DNA of 50,286 bases from Dysgonomonas hofstadii (GCF_014196915.1 NZ_JACIEP010000024.1:1-50286), one strand, 5' to 3'; shown: positions 7,650 to 15,879, numbered from the stretch's first letter. Numbers and translations are program-made. Notes: generated by a model not told the origin, from the sequence alone.

Positions 7650-10275
7650 TATTTAATCCGGTATACTCAATCAGTCCATTAATAATTGTTTCTGCATCGA
7701 AATCAAGTGAGCGTTTTATCGCAGCAGCCTTGAATGACTCTTTATTATCCAGGTCCAGATAGTAATTTACTTTCTCTGCCATTTCGGTAGGATATTCCAC
7801 CAGAAATCCGCACTCCTTGTCTATTATAATATCTTTCGGGCCTTTACTATTATATGCAACAACCGGCAACCCGCAACTGATAGCCTCTAATACGGCATTA
7901 CAGAATGTATCGAAGCGGGATGGCAATAACAAAATGTCTGCTGAAGAGTATATCCCACCTAGTTTTTCCTGTTCCACCCAATCGATAAATATGGCATCGG
8001 GTGCTTCGGTTTTCAGCTGTTCGAGCGCCGGGCCTTTTCCTACCATTACAAGCCGGACATCAGGATGCACCTTTTTTACTTGTTTGTAAATATCAGGGAT
8101 TTCCAATACGCCTTTCTCTACACTTAGCCTGCCAACGTACAATAATATCGGTATGCTCTCCTCAACTCCGAAGTGAACAGATTTATTACTTGGTTTTGGG
8201 GTGAAACATGGGTTTACCCAGTGAGCAGTTTTAAAGACTTTCCGGCTATCGAGCATCATATTAGAGCCTGTCAACCATTTTATCTGGTCGGAGTTCAGTA
8301 CCAATACCCTATCGAACGATTTATAGAAGAACCTTAACATACGCCTTACCCTATCCGAATTACGGCTATTAAAGTTTAAGACCTTACGGGCAAACATCAG
8401 CCAGTCAGTATGTAAATAAAAACTGGCCTCTACGGTATAGGCATGTTTCAGATATAATGCACATATACCCATAATACCTTCAGTAGAGCAGATTATGCGG
8501 TCATATTCTCCTTCAAGAAACAGGTTATGCAACTCAACAAAATCAGGAATATTTATTATCTGATCTTGATAAGCCGGTATGTTGAATTGCATAAGAGGAT
8601 TTAATACGATAAGATGGTCATCTGCCTTTACTTTATCGCTGCAAACTATTATATCGATTGGCAGATTCCGTTGTTTGATCTGTTCGTGCATTTGCTTAAG
8701 AAATATCGACACCCCATTTTTATCTCCATAAGTATCGGTCATCCAAAGGATTCTTTTAGGATGCTCATGTTTCTTCAGTTCCCTGGAAAAACGTTTGAGA
8801 AAGGGGCGTGTATTATACAACGCTTTTGCGCTGGTGAAATGGGCTGCAAGTATAAACAACGATGTGAAGAAAGGAAATGACAAGCCATCGAGGAAACCTG
8901 CAATATCTATTTTTTTTTCATTCTCGGACTTACCTAAATAAGCTCTTACGTTGGTCGGCAGCTCCAGCTCCGAAATAAGGCTGTCAAGCGATTTGCCAGA
9001 GCTGTCTTTATCTATTTTACTTATCTTTTGCTTCAGGCGTATGGCCAATATCTCATTTATGCGGTTATTGATGGACAAAAGCGAATCGTAATATCCTGTA
9101 ACAAACTCGTCCTTATCTTTGTTATAGAAAGACGGCATATTAGCTGCTAGATCAAACACAGGCTTATATGCTGACGATACAAACAGCCGCTTGTAGAAAG
9201 CCGGCTTCTTTCCCATCATACACTCATAAAAAAGCTTAATGAAAGACATGGTTACTTTGTGATTCTGCACTTCACTGAATACATTAGAAGCCAGTATAGA
9301 GGCAATTTTTTCGGAAGTGCCCCCTTTATGTAAAAGCAACCTTATCAGTCCCGGATCTTTAAAATTCATAGCTATCTGGCATACATAATTCAGAAAAGCC
9401 AACGTTAATTTCTCGGTATTCTGATGAGCTCCATACACAGCCAGATTACCGGCCTTTATTGCCTCCAGGACCAATTGGGAGCGAGGTGTAGAACTTAACC
9501 GGTTCTCTAAATCGGGTATATGTGCATATACACCCGTCATTCCCGAAAAAATCCCCATATGGCTGTCCGATCCACCTGTGAGTATTTTCCGGTACGGATG
9601 GCTGCAATATTGGGTCAAACTGATGTTGAATTGCTGCGAATATTTGTGTAAGGATTCCTCGTCCTGCTGATCTATCCACTCTTTTACAAGTATATTTTGC
9701 CAGGTATCCCTTTGTCCGTTCAAGCATTCGAAACGCTCGAAAAGCAGGAGCATCTTGTTGAATAAATCCTGAGGCGGCATCTGCTTCACCGAATAGTGGT
9801 ACAATGGATGTGCCCATACGGTAGGAATATCGTGCTCGCGGGTATATTCCTGAAAAGCATATATATTTTTTCTCAGCTTGTTGAGCCGCACTTCCTGTTC
9901 AGGATTGAAACCATAAGTAAGGACGTGGATACCCGTGTCAAAATCGGGAACACGGCAACTGAATTCGGCAGCGGTAAGAATATCATAACCTTTATCCTGC
10001 ATTATATAACATGAACGGGCATTGTTATGATTGGTTATTGTAAAAGCATCACATTTATTCCTTTCCAGCTCGTAGATAAGTTTTTCACTGGAAATCCATG
10101 TTTCAGGCACACGAAGCAAACGGCCTATCAGTTCGTCAGGTACATCACTATTGTAATCGTGGCAATGCATATCTATTTTCAACGTATCCTTCAGTGGATA
10201 TTTATTCTTTTCGTGGTCAAGAAACTTATCCAACTCGTCCTTTAAATTCTTCTGAAAGTCTTTTTCCATAATCAT
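7642..10275 (-). CDS. PHP phosphoesterase - GT4 glycosyltransferase fusion
   Basis: An 877-residue two-domain protein without signal peptide. Residues 1-300 form a PHP metal-dependent phosphoesterase: HCH (37-39), TNHNN (81-85), AEF (103-105), AHP (155-157) and GGSDSH (234-239) place all expected metal ligands. A helical linker (about 300-500) joins a GT-B glycosyltransferase of family GT4: N-lobe from WMTDTYGDKNG (about 508), C-lobe with LLYVGRLSVEKG (about 700) and FDTFCNAVLEAISCGLPVV (about 780). The usual E-x7-E motif reads D-x7-E. GT4 enzymes move sugars from nucleotide donors with retention. One protein joining a glycosyltransferase to a phosphatase recalls the synthase/phosphatase logic of trehalose, sucrose or glucosylglycerate pathways, but that is inference. 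It is the first gene of an operon with GH13. Confidence 0.88.
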   Translation of the reverse strand: MIMEKDFQKNLKDELDKFLDHEKNKYPLKDTLKIDMHCHDYNSDVPDELIGRLLRVPETWISSEKLIYELERNKCDAFTITNHNNARSCYIMQDKGYDILTAAEFSCRVPDFDTGIHVLTYGFNPEQEVRLNKLRKNIYAFQEYTREHDIPTVWAHPLYHYSVKQMPPQDLFNKMLLLFERFECLNGQRDTWQNILVKEWIDQQDEESLHKYSQQFNISLTQYCSHPYRKILTGGSDSHMGIFSGMTGVYAHIPDLENRLSSTPRSQLVLEAIKAGNLAVYGAHQNTEKLTLAFLNYVCQIAMNFKDPGLIRLLLHKGGTSEKIASILASNVFSEVQNHKVTMSFIKLFYECMMGKKPAFYKRLFVSSAYKPVFDLAANMPSFYNKDKDEFVTGYYDSLLSINNRINEILAIRLKQKISKIDKDSSGKSLDSLISELELPTNVRAYLGKSENEKKIDIAGFLDGLSFPFFTSLFILAAHFTSAKALYNTRPFLKRFSRELKKHEHPKRILWMTDTYGDKNGVSIFLKQMHEQIKQRNLPIDIIVCSDKVKADDHLIVLNPLMQFNIPAYQDQIINIPDFVELHNLFLEGEYDRIICSTEGIMGICALYLKHAYTVEASFYLHTDWLMFARKVLNFNSRNSDRVRRMLRFFYKSFDRVLVLNSDQIKWLTGSNMMLDSRKVFKTAHWVNPCFTPKPSNKSVHFGVEESIPILLYVGRLSVEKGVLEIPDIYKQVKKVHPDVRLVMVGKGPALEQLKTEAPDAIFIDWVEQEKLGGIYSSADILLLPSRFDTFCNAVLEAISCGLPVVAYNSKGPKDIIIDKECGFLVEYPTEMAEKVNYYLDLDNKESFKAAAIKRSLDFDAETIINGLIEYTGLNND

Positions 10276-10289
10276 CTGATATATACGAA

Positions 10290-10336
10290 AAAACCGAAGA
10301 CACTGCTATACACCTAGCATCTCCGGTTTTTCTTTT
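10290..10336 (-). promoter_or_regulatory. terminator-like hairpin in the leader of the PHP-GT4 operon
   Basis: On the minus strand a hairpin (AAAAACCGGAGATGCTA ... TAGCAGTGTCTTCGGTTTTTT, two arms with small internal mismatches) is followed by a T run and lies only 15 bp before the start codon of the PHP-GT4 gene. No minus-strand gene ends just upstream, so it may act as an attenuator in that gene's own leader. On the plus strand it also ends in T-rich sequence, so it is symmetric. Confidence 0.55.
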
Positions 10337-10668
10337 TAAAAGTAGAAGTGTAGATATAAAATAAATTGTATTGATAATCGTCCTTTTTTATACAAAGAGA
10401 ATATCTTTTTGTTACAAAAACTTTAAAGAACTATTATGAAAAGATGAATATTTGGCGAAGGAGTAATATAAATACCCCAATATATATAAAATAGCGATAG
10501 CCAATTATTCGTTTATAAAAATTGAAAATGATTGAAAATCAATTATTATTTCATTATCTTTAAATACTAAACCCGGTTATAACTGTTTTGTAGTTATATA
10601 TGGTCTTTTTGTAAAATATCGCAATCACTAAAAACGTGAATAATAACCTAAGTAATAAATTTATACAC
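10337..10668. other. AT-rich intergenic region
   Basis: This 330-bp stretch separates the divergent PHP-GT4 and NTF2-like genes and must hold both promoters. I see no clean TAnnTTTG box for either gene, no repeat and no credible small gene. Confidence 0.5.
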
Positions 10669-11136
10669 ATGAAAACTTTATCTTGCCTATTTTCTATCCT
10701 GATTACATTTTTTTCTATCAGTTTAAATGGGTATTCACAGGAATTGGCAACCGAACGAAAAGAGAAAATCATTTCAGAGATCTCAACAGTCTTTGAAAAG
10801 AGTATCGAAGCCGCAGAAAATCTCGATGCAAAAATGCTGGCAGACTGTGTGGACGATCGTTTGCAAGCCGGATTCATCATCAATGGACATTTCTTCCATT
10901 CTTTTAATGAAGTAATGGAAGATTTCGAAGAAAGAGCAAAAGGTTGCAAGTCTCAAAAAATGAATATCATCAATAAAAACATTACCGTATTAGGAGAGAA
11001 CGCCGCATTGCTTACTGCCTCAGGAGACTATTCTGTCACACTTGAAAATGGGCGTACTTTAACAGGTAAATTTGCATGGTCTATTGTTTATTCAAAAGTG
11101 AACGGGAATTGGAAAATCATCCATTCCAATATGTAA
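10669..11136 (+). CDS. secreted NTF2-like / SnoaL-like (DUF4440-type) protein
   Basis: The product is 155 residues from the ATG at 10669; the open frame extends to a GTG at 10636 but the signal peptide (MKTLSCLFSILITFFSISL..., cleavage near GYSQ) starts at the ATG. The mature part (about 130 residues) has the NTF2-like pattern: an amphipathic N-terminal helix, a conserved F/HSFNEV segment, and a final beta strand WSIVYSKVNGNWKIIHSNM, typical of DUF4440/SnoaL-like calcium-calmodulin-kinase association domains. These small cone-shaped folds bind ligands or act as enzymes; no catalytic residues identify a reaction. Likely periplasmic. It is monocistronic, and the next gene on the same strand is nearly 1 kb away. 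Confidence 0.75.
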   Translation: MKTLSCLFSILITFFSISLNGYSQELATERKEKIISEISTVFEKSIEAAENLDAKMLADCVDDRLQAGFIINGHFFHSFNEVMEDFEERAKGCKSQKMNIINKNITVLGENAALLTASGDYSVTLENGRTLTGKFAWSIVYSKVNGNWKIIHSNM

Positions 11137-11218
11137 AAAGATACAAGAGAAATAAATACTAACAGACATGGTAAGTAGAAAAATCAATATCCTGCATCTT
11201 CTTTCATCTGATACATTT

Positions 11219-11983
11219 TTATAATAACCCCATCAATTTAGCTACCCGACACGCTTCGAGTGAATTTTTAACCCGAAGCTTTTCCAGTATATTCTGGCGA
11301 TGCCTGCTTATTGTATATATACTGATTGATAGTATATCGGCAATATCTTTACTCATTTTTCCTTTCTCAATTAAAGAGAGTATTTCTTTCTCTCTTTTCG
11401 ACAAAATATTACTGCATTTATTTCTATCAGGCCTTAGTATTTCCCCTGACACCGAATTAATAATTACTCCGTCAGACAAGTCATGTTCAGTTTTCTCATA
11501 TATAAAATCATATAGGCAAAGCGACAACCATAAATTACCTATGATACAGCCACTAACATAGAACATCCTGTGTTGTATGGCTATATATTTTCCTTCGTTA
11601 TTCTTCATGCGCATTTCACTTCTGACATAATAATCAGAACGTTCATTTACAGGCATGGATTTTAACAAATGAAAGAATTGAAGTTCAAGCGTATGTTTCT
11701 TTATTAAATCGTCAGGGTGTATCCTATCAAAAATATCTTCTTCCCAGATTGAATTTATATTTTTCATACTCCCTTTTTCGGCAATACCTAATGTTTCGGC
11801 GACACCACCATTATATATATAACTTTTGTTCGCTTTCAAATCGCTAAGAACTGCTAATGAATTTTCAATCAACGAATAGCCATATGCTATTTGCTGGTAT
11901 TTTGATAGCATATCAATTTCTCCCTCGCCTTTAGAGAATGGCTGTTTCAGAAGTTCTTCGGTTAATGTGGTGGCTATATTCAT
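11219..11983 (-). CDS. LuxR-family regulator with PAS-like sensor domain
   Basis: From the ATG at 11983 the protein has 254 residues; an upstream TTG at 12031 is only about 10 nt behind the predicted transcription start and is not favoured. The last 60 residues are a LuxR/GerE helix-turn-helix (LSKREKEILSLIEKGKMSKD ... RHRQNILEKL). The N-terminal two thirds resemble the PAS-like sensor seen in Bacteroidetes LuxR regulators (VAETLGI near the middle, then a DRIHPDDL motif typical of PAS folds). No phosphoacceptor receiver domain is present. It probably senses a small ligand or redox state and controls a neighbouring gene; the divergent DUF1349/VOC pair is the obvious candidate target. Confidence 0.85.
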   Translation of the reverse strand: MNIATTLTEELLKQPFSKGEGEIDMLSKYQQIAYGYSLIENSLAVLSDLKANKSYIYNGGVAETLGIAEKGSMKNINSIWEEDIFDRIHPDDLIKKHTLELQFFHLLKSMPVNERSDYYVRSEMRMKNNEGKYIAIQHRMFYVSGCIIGNLWLSLCLYDFIYEKTEHDLSDGVIINSVSGEILRPDRNKCSNILSKREKEILSLIEKGKMSKDIADILSISIYTISRHRQNILEKLRVKNSLEACRVAKLMGLL

Positions 11984-12038
11984 TTTCAGCTCAGAAAAAA
12001 TGGTTATTAATAAGTATTGACTATTATACAACAGGCTA

Positions 12039-12056
12039 TTACCTTTACAAAGGTAA
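12039..12056. promoter_or_regulatory. perfect inverted repeat over the luxR -7 box
   Basis: TTACCTTT-AC-AAAGGTAA is a perfect 8+8 inverted repeat. On the minus strand it contains TACCTTTG (12048-12055), a consensus -7 box that would start transcription near 12041, about 58 nt before the LuxR-type regulator's ATG. A dyad on the promoter suggests autoregulation or control of the divergent pair. Confidence 0.55.
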
Positions 12057-12117
12057 TTTTTATATGGTTATTTTATCTCATATATATTAATAAATAATTC
12101 ATTTTTACACATCACAC

Positions 12118-12768
12118 ATGAATAAGTTTTTAATTTTCAGTATGCTGATTTTAAGTACAACAGGAACAATGGCACAGAGTTTAGAAAAGATGCAGTGGTT
12201 TAATGAACCGGAGAAATGGGAAATTAAAGATAATTCCCTTTCTATGTATGTAACCCCTCAAAGTGATTATTGGCGCATCTCCCATTATGGGTTTACAGTA
12301 GATGATGCCCCTTTTTATTATGCAACTTACGGTGGAGAATTTGAGGTCAAAGTAAAAATATCAGGGGATTATAAAGTAAGGTTCGACCAGTCGGGGCTGA
12401 TGTTGCGTATAGACCATGAAAACTATATAAAAGCAGGGATTGAGTATGTCGATGGTAAATATAATTTAAGTACGGTTGTGACTCACAAAACAAGTGACTG
12501 GAGTGTCATTACCCTTGATAAACCCGTACCGTTTGTCTGGATAAAAGCCATAAGGCGATTGGATGCAGTAGAAGTGTTTTATTCTTTCGATGATAAAGAG
12601 TATATAATGATGCGAAATGCATGGTTACAGGATAATTGTCCTGTTATGACAGGCTTAATGGGAGCTTGCCCGGATGGTAACGGATTCACAGCCAGGTTTG
12701 AAAACTTTTCCGTAAAGCATTTGCCAGACCAACGCAGACTGAACTGGCTGAAAAACAATGCAGAATAA
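12118..12768 (+). CDS. secreted DUF1349 (concanavalin-like) protein
   Basis: A 216-residue protein with a signal peptide (cleavage after MAQ, residue 20). The rest matches DUF1349, a concanavalin-A-like beta-sandwich family that includes yeast regulation-of-enolase protein 1. Landmarks: ISHYGFTVDDAPFYY, GGEFEVKVKISGDY, DQSGLMLRID and MTGLMGACPDGNGFTARF. The family is often linked to carbohydrate binding but has no established enzymatic role. It is followed 18 bp later by a VOC-family gene and so forms a two-gene operon. It is divergent from the LuxR-type regulator. Confidence 0.85.
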   Translation: MNKFLIFSMLILSTTGTMAQSLEKMQWFNEPEKWEIKDNSLSMYVTPQSDYWRISHYGFTVDDAPFYYATYGGEFEVKVKISGDYKVRFDQSGLMLRIDHENYIKAGIEYVDGKYNLSTVVTHKTSDWSVITLDKPVPFVWIKAIRRLDAVEVFYSFDDKEYIMMRNAWLQDNCPVMTGLMGACPDGNGFTARFENFSVKHLPDQRRLNWLKNNAE

Positions 12769-12786
12769 TATTTTTTGAAATAATAG

Positions 12787-13188
12787 ATGAAAACAAATAA
12801 GATGAAAATAGAACATATTGCCGTTTATGTGGAAGACATTGAATTGGTCCGTGAATTTTACATCAGGTATTTTAATTTAAATTGTGGAGATAAATATGTA
12901 AATCCAAGGAGAAACTTCACTTCTTATTTCTTGTCTTTCGGAGAAGATAAAACGCGCATCGAACTCATGCACATCCCCGATATAGCAAGTCCTGCAAGCA
13001 AGGGGAATTTAAAAGGGCTGGCACACATCGCCATCTCAGCCGGAGGAAAAGACAAGGTGAATGAGCTTACGGAAAGGTTACGTAAAGATGGTTATACGAT
13101 TGCAAGTGAGCCACGAACAACAGGAGACGGATACTATGAAAGTGCAGTCTTAGACCCTGAAGAAAATTATATTGAAATTACAGAATAA
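12787..13188 (+). CDS. VOC-family (glyoxalase-like) protein
   Basis: A 133-residue single-module vicinal-oxygen-chelate protein. The beta-alpha-beta-beta-beta pattern is clear: IEHIAVYVEDIELVREFY at the start and a second half with GLAHIAISAGGKDKVNEL and SAVLDPEENYIEITE. Candidate metal ligands are H9 or so, E in IELMH, H in AHIAI and the final E in IEIT, as in lactoylglutathione lyase-like enzymes. Members act as glyoxalases, dioxygenases or resistance proteins; the substrate is not known. An internal ATG at 12802 (MKIEHIAVYV) fits the family start equally well. It follows the DUF1349 gene by 18 bp. Confidence 0.85.
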   Translation: MKTNKMKIEHIAVYVEDIELVREFYIRYFNLNCGDKYVNPRRNFTSYFLSFGEDKTRIELMHIPDIASPASKGNLKGLAHIAISAGGKDKVNELTERLRKDGYTIASEPRTTGDGYYESAVLDPEENYIEITE

Positions 13189-13285
13189 ACTATGGAAGAA
13201 ATGAAGAAAAAAGGAATCGCTATTTTATAGATTAACCAAAGAGAGAAAACAAATAAAACATTGACAACAAACAAATTAGAAACAT

Positions 13286-13320
13286 AATGGTCTGAAGTTA
13301 TTGCTTCAGACCATTTTTTA
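13286..13320. terminator. terminator between VOC and DUF1062 genes
   Basis: A perfect 12-bp stem AATGGTCTGAAG/CTTCAGACCATT with a 6-nt loop is followed by T6 on the plus strand. It serves the DUF1349/VOC operon and may act for the convergent DUF1062 gene. Confidence 0.85.
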
Positions 13321-13340
13321 TTCAACTATTGATAATATAA

Positions 13341-13964
13341 TTATTTATCGAACATGTCTGCAGTTAGCATCCGGTTTTTAATGGTCAGTATAGTATTATC
13401 TTTTATCCTTTCTTTTTTAATATTCTCCATCGGATCTATACAGATAATACCACTATCGATCATCAGTTCCAGCTTATTAAGAGAGAGATTTAATTTTTCC
13501 CGGATAACTCTCGATAATTTCAGATTCAGGTTATAAGGATATTTAATACTGATCCTGACTTCTTCTTTATCTAAGAAAACCATATCCTCAAACAACATAT
13601 CGCTATCTGCCCTGATTTCATATTCAATGGAATCATAGTCTATCTGAATATGGTTTTTGTATATTATTTCCTGATCCAGCGACAGCCGGAGAGCCGTATC
13701 GTAGTCGTTATCAATGAATTTATCAAACAGATTCTTATCTATCAGATGCCATTTTATACGGGAAAGAATAGTTATATTAAAGGTGTTGTCACATTCAATA
13801 CATTTGTATATGAGCCATACATCACTGTTCTTTTTCTGGTTGTTCATTCTGAACTTACTACTGTTATAGAAGCGGTTGTTGTTTTTACATTTACTGCACC
13901 GTTTTATATATATGGGAGCTTCAAGAGGAAGTATTTCCCATGAGATTTCTTTAATTGCCGACAT
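13341..13964 (-). CDS. DUF1062 family protein with zinc-ribbon-like N-terminus
   Basis: A 207-residue protein of the DUF1062 family. The N-terminal half has a four-cysteine zinc-ribbon pattern, CSKC near residues 22-25 and CIEC near 55-58, with the family phrase DVWLIYKC and a strand IKRCSKCKNNNRFYNSSKFRMN. The C-terminal half ends in a stretch LNLSLNKLELMIDSGII that looks like a helix-turn-helix or S4-like element. Function of the family is unknown; a nucleic-acid-binding role is plausible from the zinc ribbon only. It is monocistronic. Predicted promoter TACCTTTG on the minus strand (14194-14201) would give a leader of over 200 nt. Confidence 0.8.
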   Translation of the reverse strand: MSAIKEISWEILPLEAPIYIKRCSKCKNNNRFYNSSKFRMNNQKKNSDVWLIYKCIECDNTFNITILSRIKWHLIDKNLFDKFIDNDYDTALRLSLDQEIIYKNHIQIDYDSIEYEIRADSDMLFEDMVFLDKEEVRISIKYPYNLNLKLSRVIREKLNLSLNKLELMIDSGIICIDPMENIKKERIKDNTILTIKNRMLTADMFDK

Positions 13965-14269
13965 TTGAGAAAATTCTTAGCAACCGCTATACATCCGACA
14001 ACTCAATCAGATATATACCAGCTAACAAGACCAGTGTGGCCTTGTCATAGTTATTTGATAATATAAATTAGATATGTCCGGAAAGGAAAATCCGGACTTT
14101 AGCATTCAATCTAAAGAAAATAGATGGAATGATTTTAAGCCATTATCAATAGAAGAAGAATCTTTCTCAAAATGCAATATTTAGAATTCCGGACAAAGGT
14201 AAGAATTAATACTGAAAAACGAGGATATAATTGTTCAGGAAAGTTTCGATATAAAATATCAATGTAAGT
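13965..14269 (-). other. leader/intergenic region with a hairpin
   Basis: Between the DUF1062 start and the small lipoprotein stop. It holds a minus-strand -7 box TACCTTTG (14194-14201) and a hairpin GTCCGGA/TCCGGAC (14076-14097, 8-nt loop) that would lie in the DUF1062 leader. I see no coding potential. Confidence 0.45.
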
Positions 14270-14620
14270 TTACAAAGAATCAGTAGCAACCGACAATGAT
14301 ACTATATTACTGCTGGTGGTAGTTTTTATATTATCATTACAGATAATCTTTCCCGTATATTTTATTTTTGCTCTTGTTTGAGGTATTATCAACAGAGAAG
14401 CGGCATCCCCTGAGCCCAAATATACATCTTTTGTCCATTCTCTATCGATATATAATGTTTTATATCCGTCTGAGTCCTTGTATGCTATAAAAACATTGAA
14501 TGGATCTTCTAAATCTACGGAAAAGGAATATGTTATTTGTTTTACGTCCTTACTCCGTCCACAACCAGAAAGTATTGATATCAGAAGAATCAGGAAATAG
14601 ATTTTAACGCCATTATTCAT
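14270..14620 (-). CDS. small hypothetical lipoprotein
   Basis: A 116-residue protein with a clear lipoprotein signal (LLISILSGC, cysteine near residue 20). The mature part of about 96 residues is beta-rich (ITYSFSVDLEDPFNVFIAY, KTLYIDREW, IPQTRAKIKYTGKI) and resembles no family that I recognise. It would be membrane-anchored in the periplasm or on the surface. Its start overlaps the end of the HTH gene by 8 bp, so the two are co-translated. A lipoprotein behind a Cro-like regulator is unusual; possible roles are phage superinfection exclusion or envelope stress sensing, but nothing in the sequence decides this. Confidence 0.7.
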   Translation of the reverse strand: MNNGVKIYFLILLISILSGCGRSKDVKQITYSFSVDLEDPFNVFIAYKDSDGYKTLYIDREWTKDVYLGSGDAASLLIIPQTRAKIKYTGKIICNDNIKTTTSSNIVSLSVATDSL

Positions 14621-14822
14621 CAGAATTCTCTGTTTCAGTGATTTTCCCCCATCGTTCCATCGCTACAAGTTTTATTTTTTCATAATTATAGCCTTTTCCC
14701 CTTTTTAAAGAATTTGTTACTGTATTAACATGAATACCCAACAATATAGCTACCTCTTTTTTCCATCCATGCGGCAGAAAGTCGGGCAATTCAGCTTTAT
14801 GTATTATTGTAGTTTTTGCCAT
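14613..14822 (-). CDS. small HTH protein (Cro-like)
   Basis: A 69-residue basic protein. The middle (WKKEVAILLGIHVNTVTNSLKRGKG) reads as a helix-turn-helix: a helix, a glycine turn and a recognition helix VNTVTNSLKRG. Size and position opposite an S24-type repressor suggest a Cro-like partner. A minus-strand -7 box TATATTTG (14874-14881) would start its transcript near 14867, inside the inverted repeat at 14854-14871. It overlaps the lipoprotein gene by 8 bp. Confidence 0.65.
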   Translation of the reverse strand: MAKTTIIHKAELPDFLPHGWKKEVAILLGIHVNTVTNSLKRGKGYNYEKIKLVAMERWGKITETENSDE

Positions 14823-14853
14823 TCGTTTAGTTCAAAAATTTATATCTTTACGC

Positions 14854-14934
14854 ATTGTGAATAATCACAATTACAAATATACACAATTGAGTACACAAAA
14901 GCAAGAAAATTTCTTGAAATATACTCTTTTGAGT
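14854..14934. promoter_or_regulatory. operator region between Cro-like and S24-repressor genes
   Basis: Three inverted repeats lie in 81 bp: ATTGTGA-ATAA-TCACAAT (14854-14871), ATTTC-TT-GAAAT (14909-14920) and ACTC-TTTT-GAGT (14923-14934). The word TTGAGT also occurs twice. The minus-strand promoter box TATATTTG (14874-14881) sits next to the first dyad. The arrangement fits a divergent repressor switch; which protein binds which site is unknown. Confidence 0.6.
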
Positions 14935-14950
14935 GCGATAAAACTGTTAG

Positions 14951-15643
14951 ATGACCATTAGCGACAGAATACAAAAAATAATTAATGATCTTTTTGACGG
15001 CAATAAAAGAGCATTTTCTTTAGCAGTAGGAGTAGTTCCATCTGTTACAGAAAATATTGTAGGAAAAAGAAAGAGCAGTCCGTCTTATGAGGTCATGAAT
15101 AAAATCTTATCCTCAGTTGAGAATCTGAGTGTAGAATGGCTGGTAACAGGTAAAGGGGAGATGTTCACTAACATTATTGTTTCCGAACAGGCTTCAGAAT
15201 ATGGAAAAAAGTGCGGGGAAATAACCAAACCTTTTTTCGATTCAGGAAATATATCCCTGAGAATACCTAAAGCATTCAGCAATCTGATAAACAGCAACGA
15301 TCATCTAAGCATATCTATTCCTTTTGCAAAGGATTATGATTTTTCGTTAAGAGTGTATGGAGACAGTATGACAAACAGCACATATGGTAAACGCAACATA
15401 TACGATCAGGACATTGTACTGTGCAAATTATGGAACGATCGCTCGCATATACGTTGGGGAGAAGTTTACGCACTGGTTACCATCGACGGATGTATTATTA
15501 AGAAAATCATGCAATCGGAAATAAAGGATCATATCAAATGTGTTTCCTTCAATGAAAAAGATTATCCCGCATACGATTTACCATTATCAGACATACTGGA
15601 CAAGGCTCTTGTTGTCGGTTCATTCTCCATGTCAATCTGGTAA
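14951..15643 (+). CDS. phage-type repressor: HTH plus S24 (LexA/CI-like) domain
   Basis: A 230-residue regulator. Residues 1-70 form a CI-like helix-turn-helix (AFSLAVGVVPSVTENIVGKR, then the phrase VEWLVTGKGEMF that ends such domains in Bacteroidetes phage repressors). Residues 110-230 form an S24 domain: RVYGDSM carries the expected nucleophile serine, and a lysine in CIIKKIM fits the general base of the Ser-Lys dyad, so self-cleavage on DNA damage is plausible. It is divergent from the Cro-like/lipoprotein pair. No integrase, terminase or structural phage genes are near, so this is either a relic or a domesticated switch. Confidence 0.88.
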   Translation: MTISDRIQKIINDLFDGNKRAFSLAVGVVPSVTENIVGKRKSSPSYEVMNKILSSVENLSVEWLVTGKGEMFTNIIVSEQASEYGKKCGEITKPFFDSGNISLRIPKAFSNLINSNDHLSISIPFAKDYDFSLRVYGDSMTNSTYGKRNIYDQDIVLCKLWNDRSHIRWGEVYALVTIDGCIIKKIMQSEIKDHIKCVSFNEKDYPAYDLPLSDILDKALVVGSFSMSIW

Positions 15644-15794
15644 AATTCTTTTTTCAGATACAGGAATTCATCCCTGAAAAACAAATATCCACATTTTGCT
15701 AACTCTGCCTTACAAAAGGTCGGCAAAACAGATTCCATACCATAATTTTCACTATATTTTCATTTCCAAGTAAAATTTCTCGCACAGAAATTTG

Positions 15795-15802
15795 TATATT
15801 TG
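15795..15802 (+). promoter_or_regulatory. -7 box of pgk promoter
   Basis: TATATTTG matches TAnnTTTG exactly, 78 bp before the pgk start. No clear TTTG at -33 is seen. Confidence 0.5.
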
Positions 15803-15879
15803 CATCTCTTTTTGAAAATAAAGGAAATAAAACAAAATTCTGATAATCAGTTATATTAATATATTTAATTTGAACAATC

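Noticed and set aside
14270-15643. Integrated prophage
   Set aside because: Only the regulatory genes are present; no integrase, att repeats, replication or structural genes flank them.
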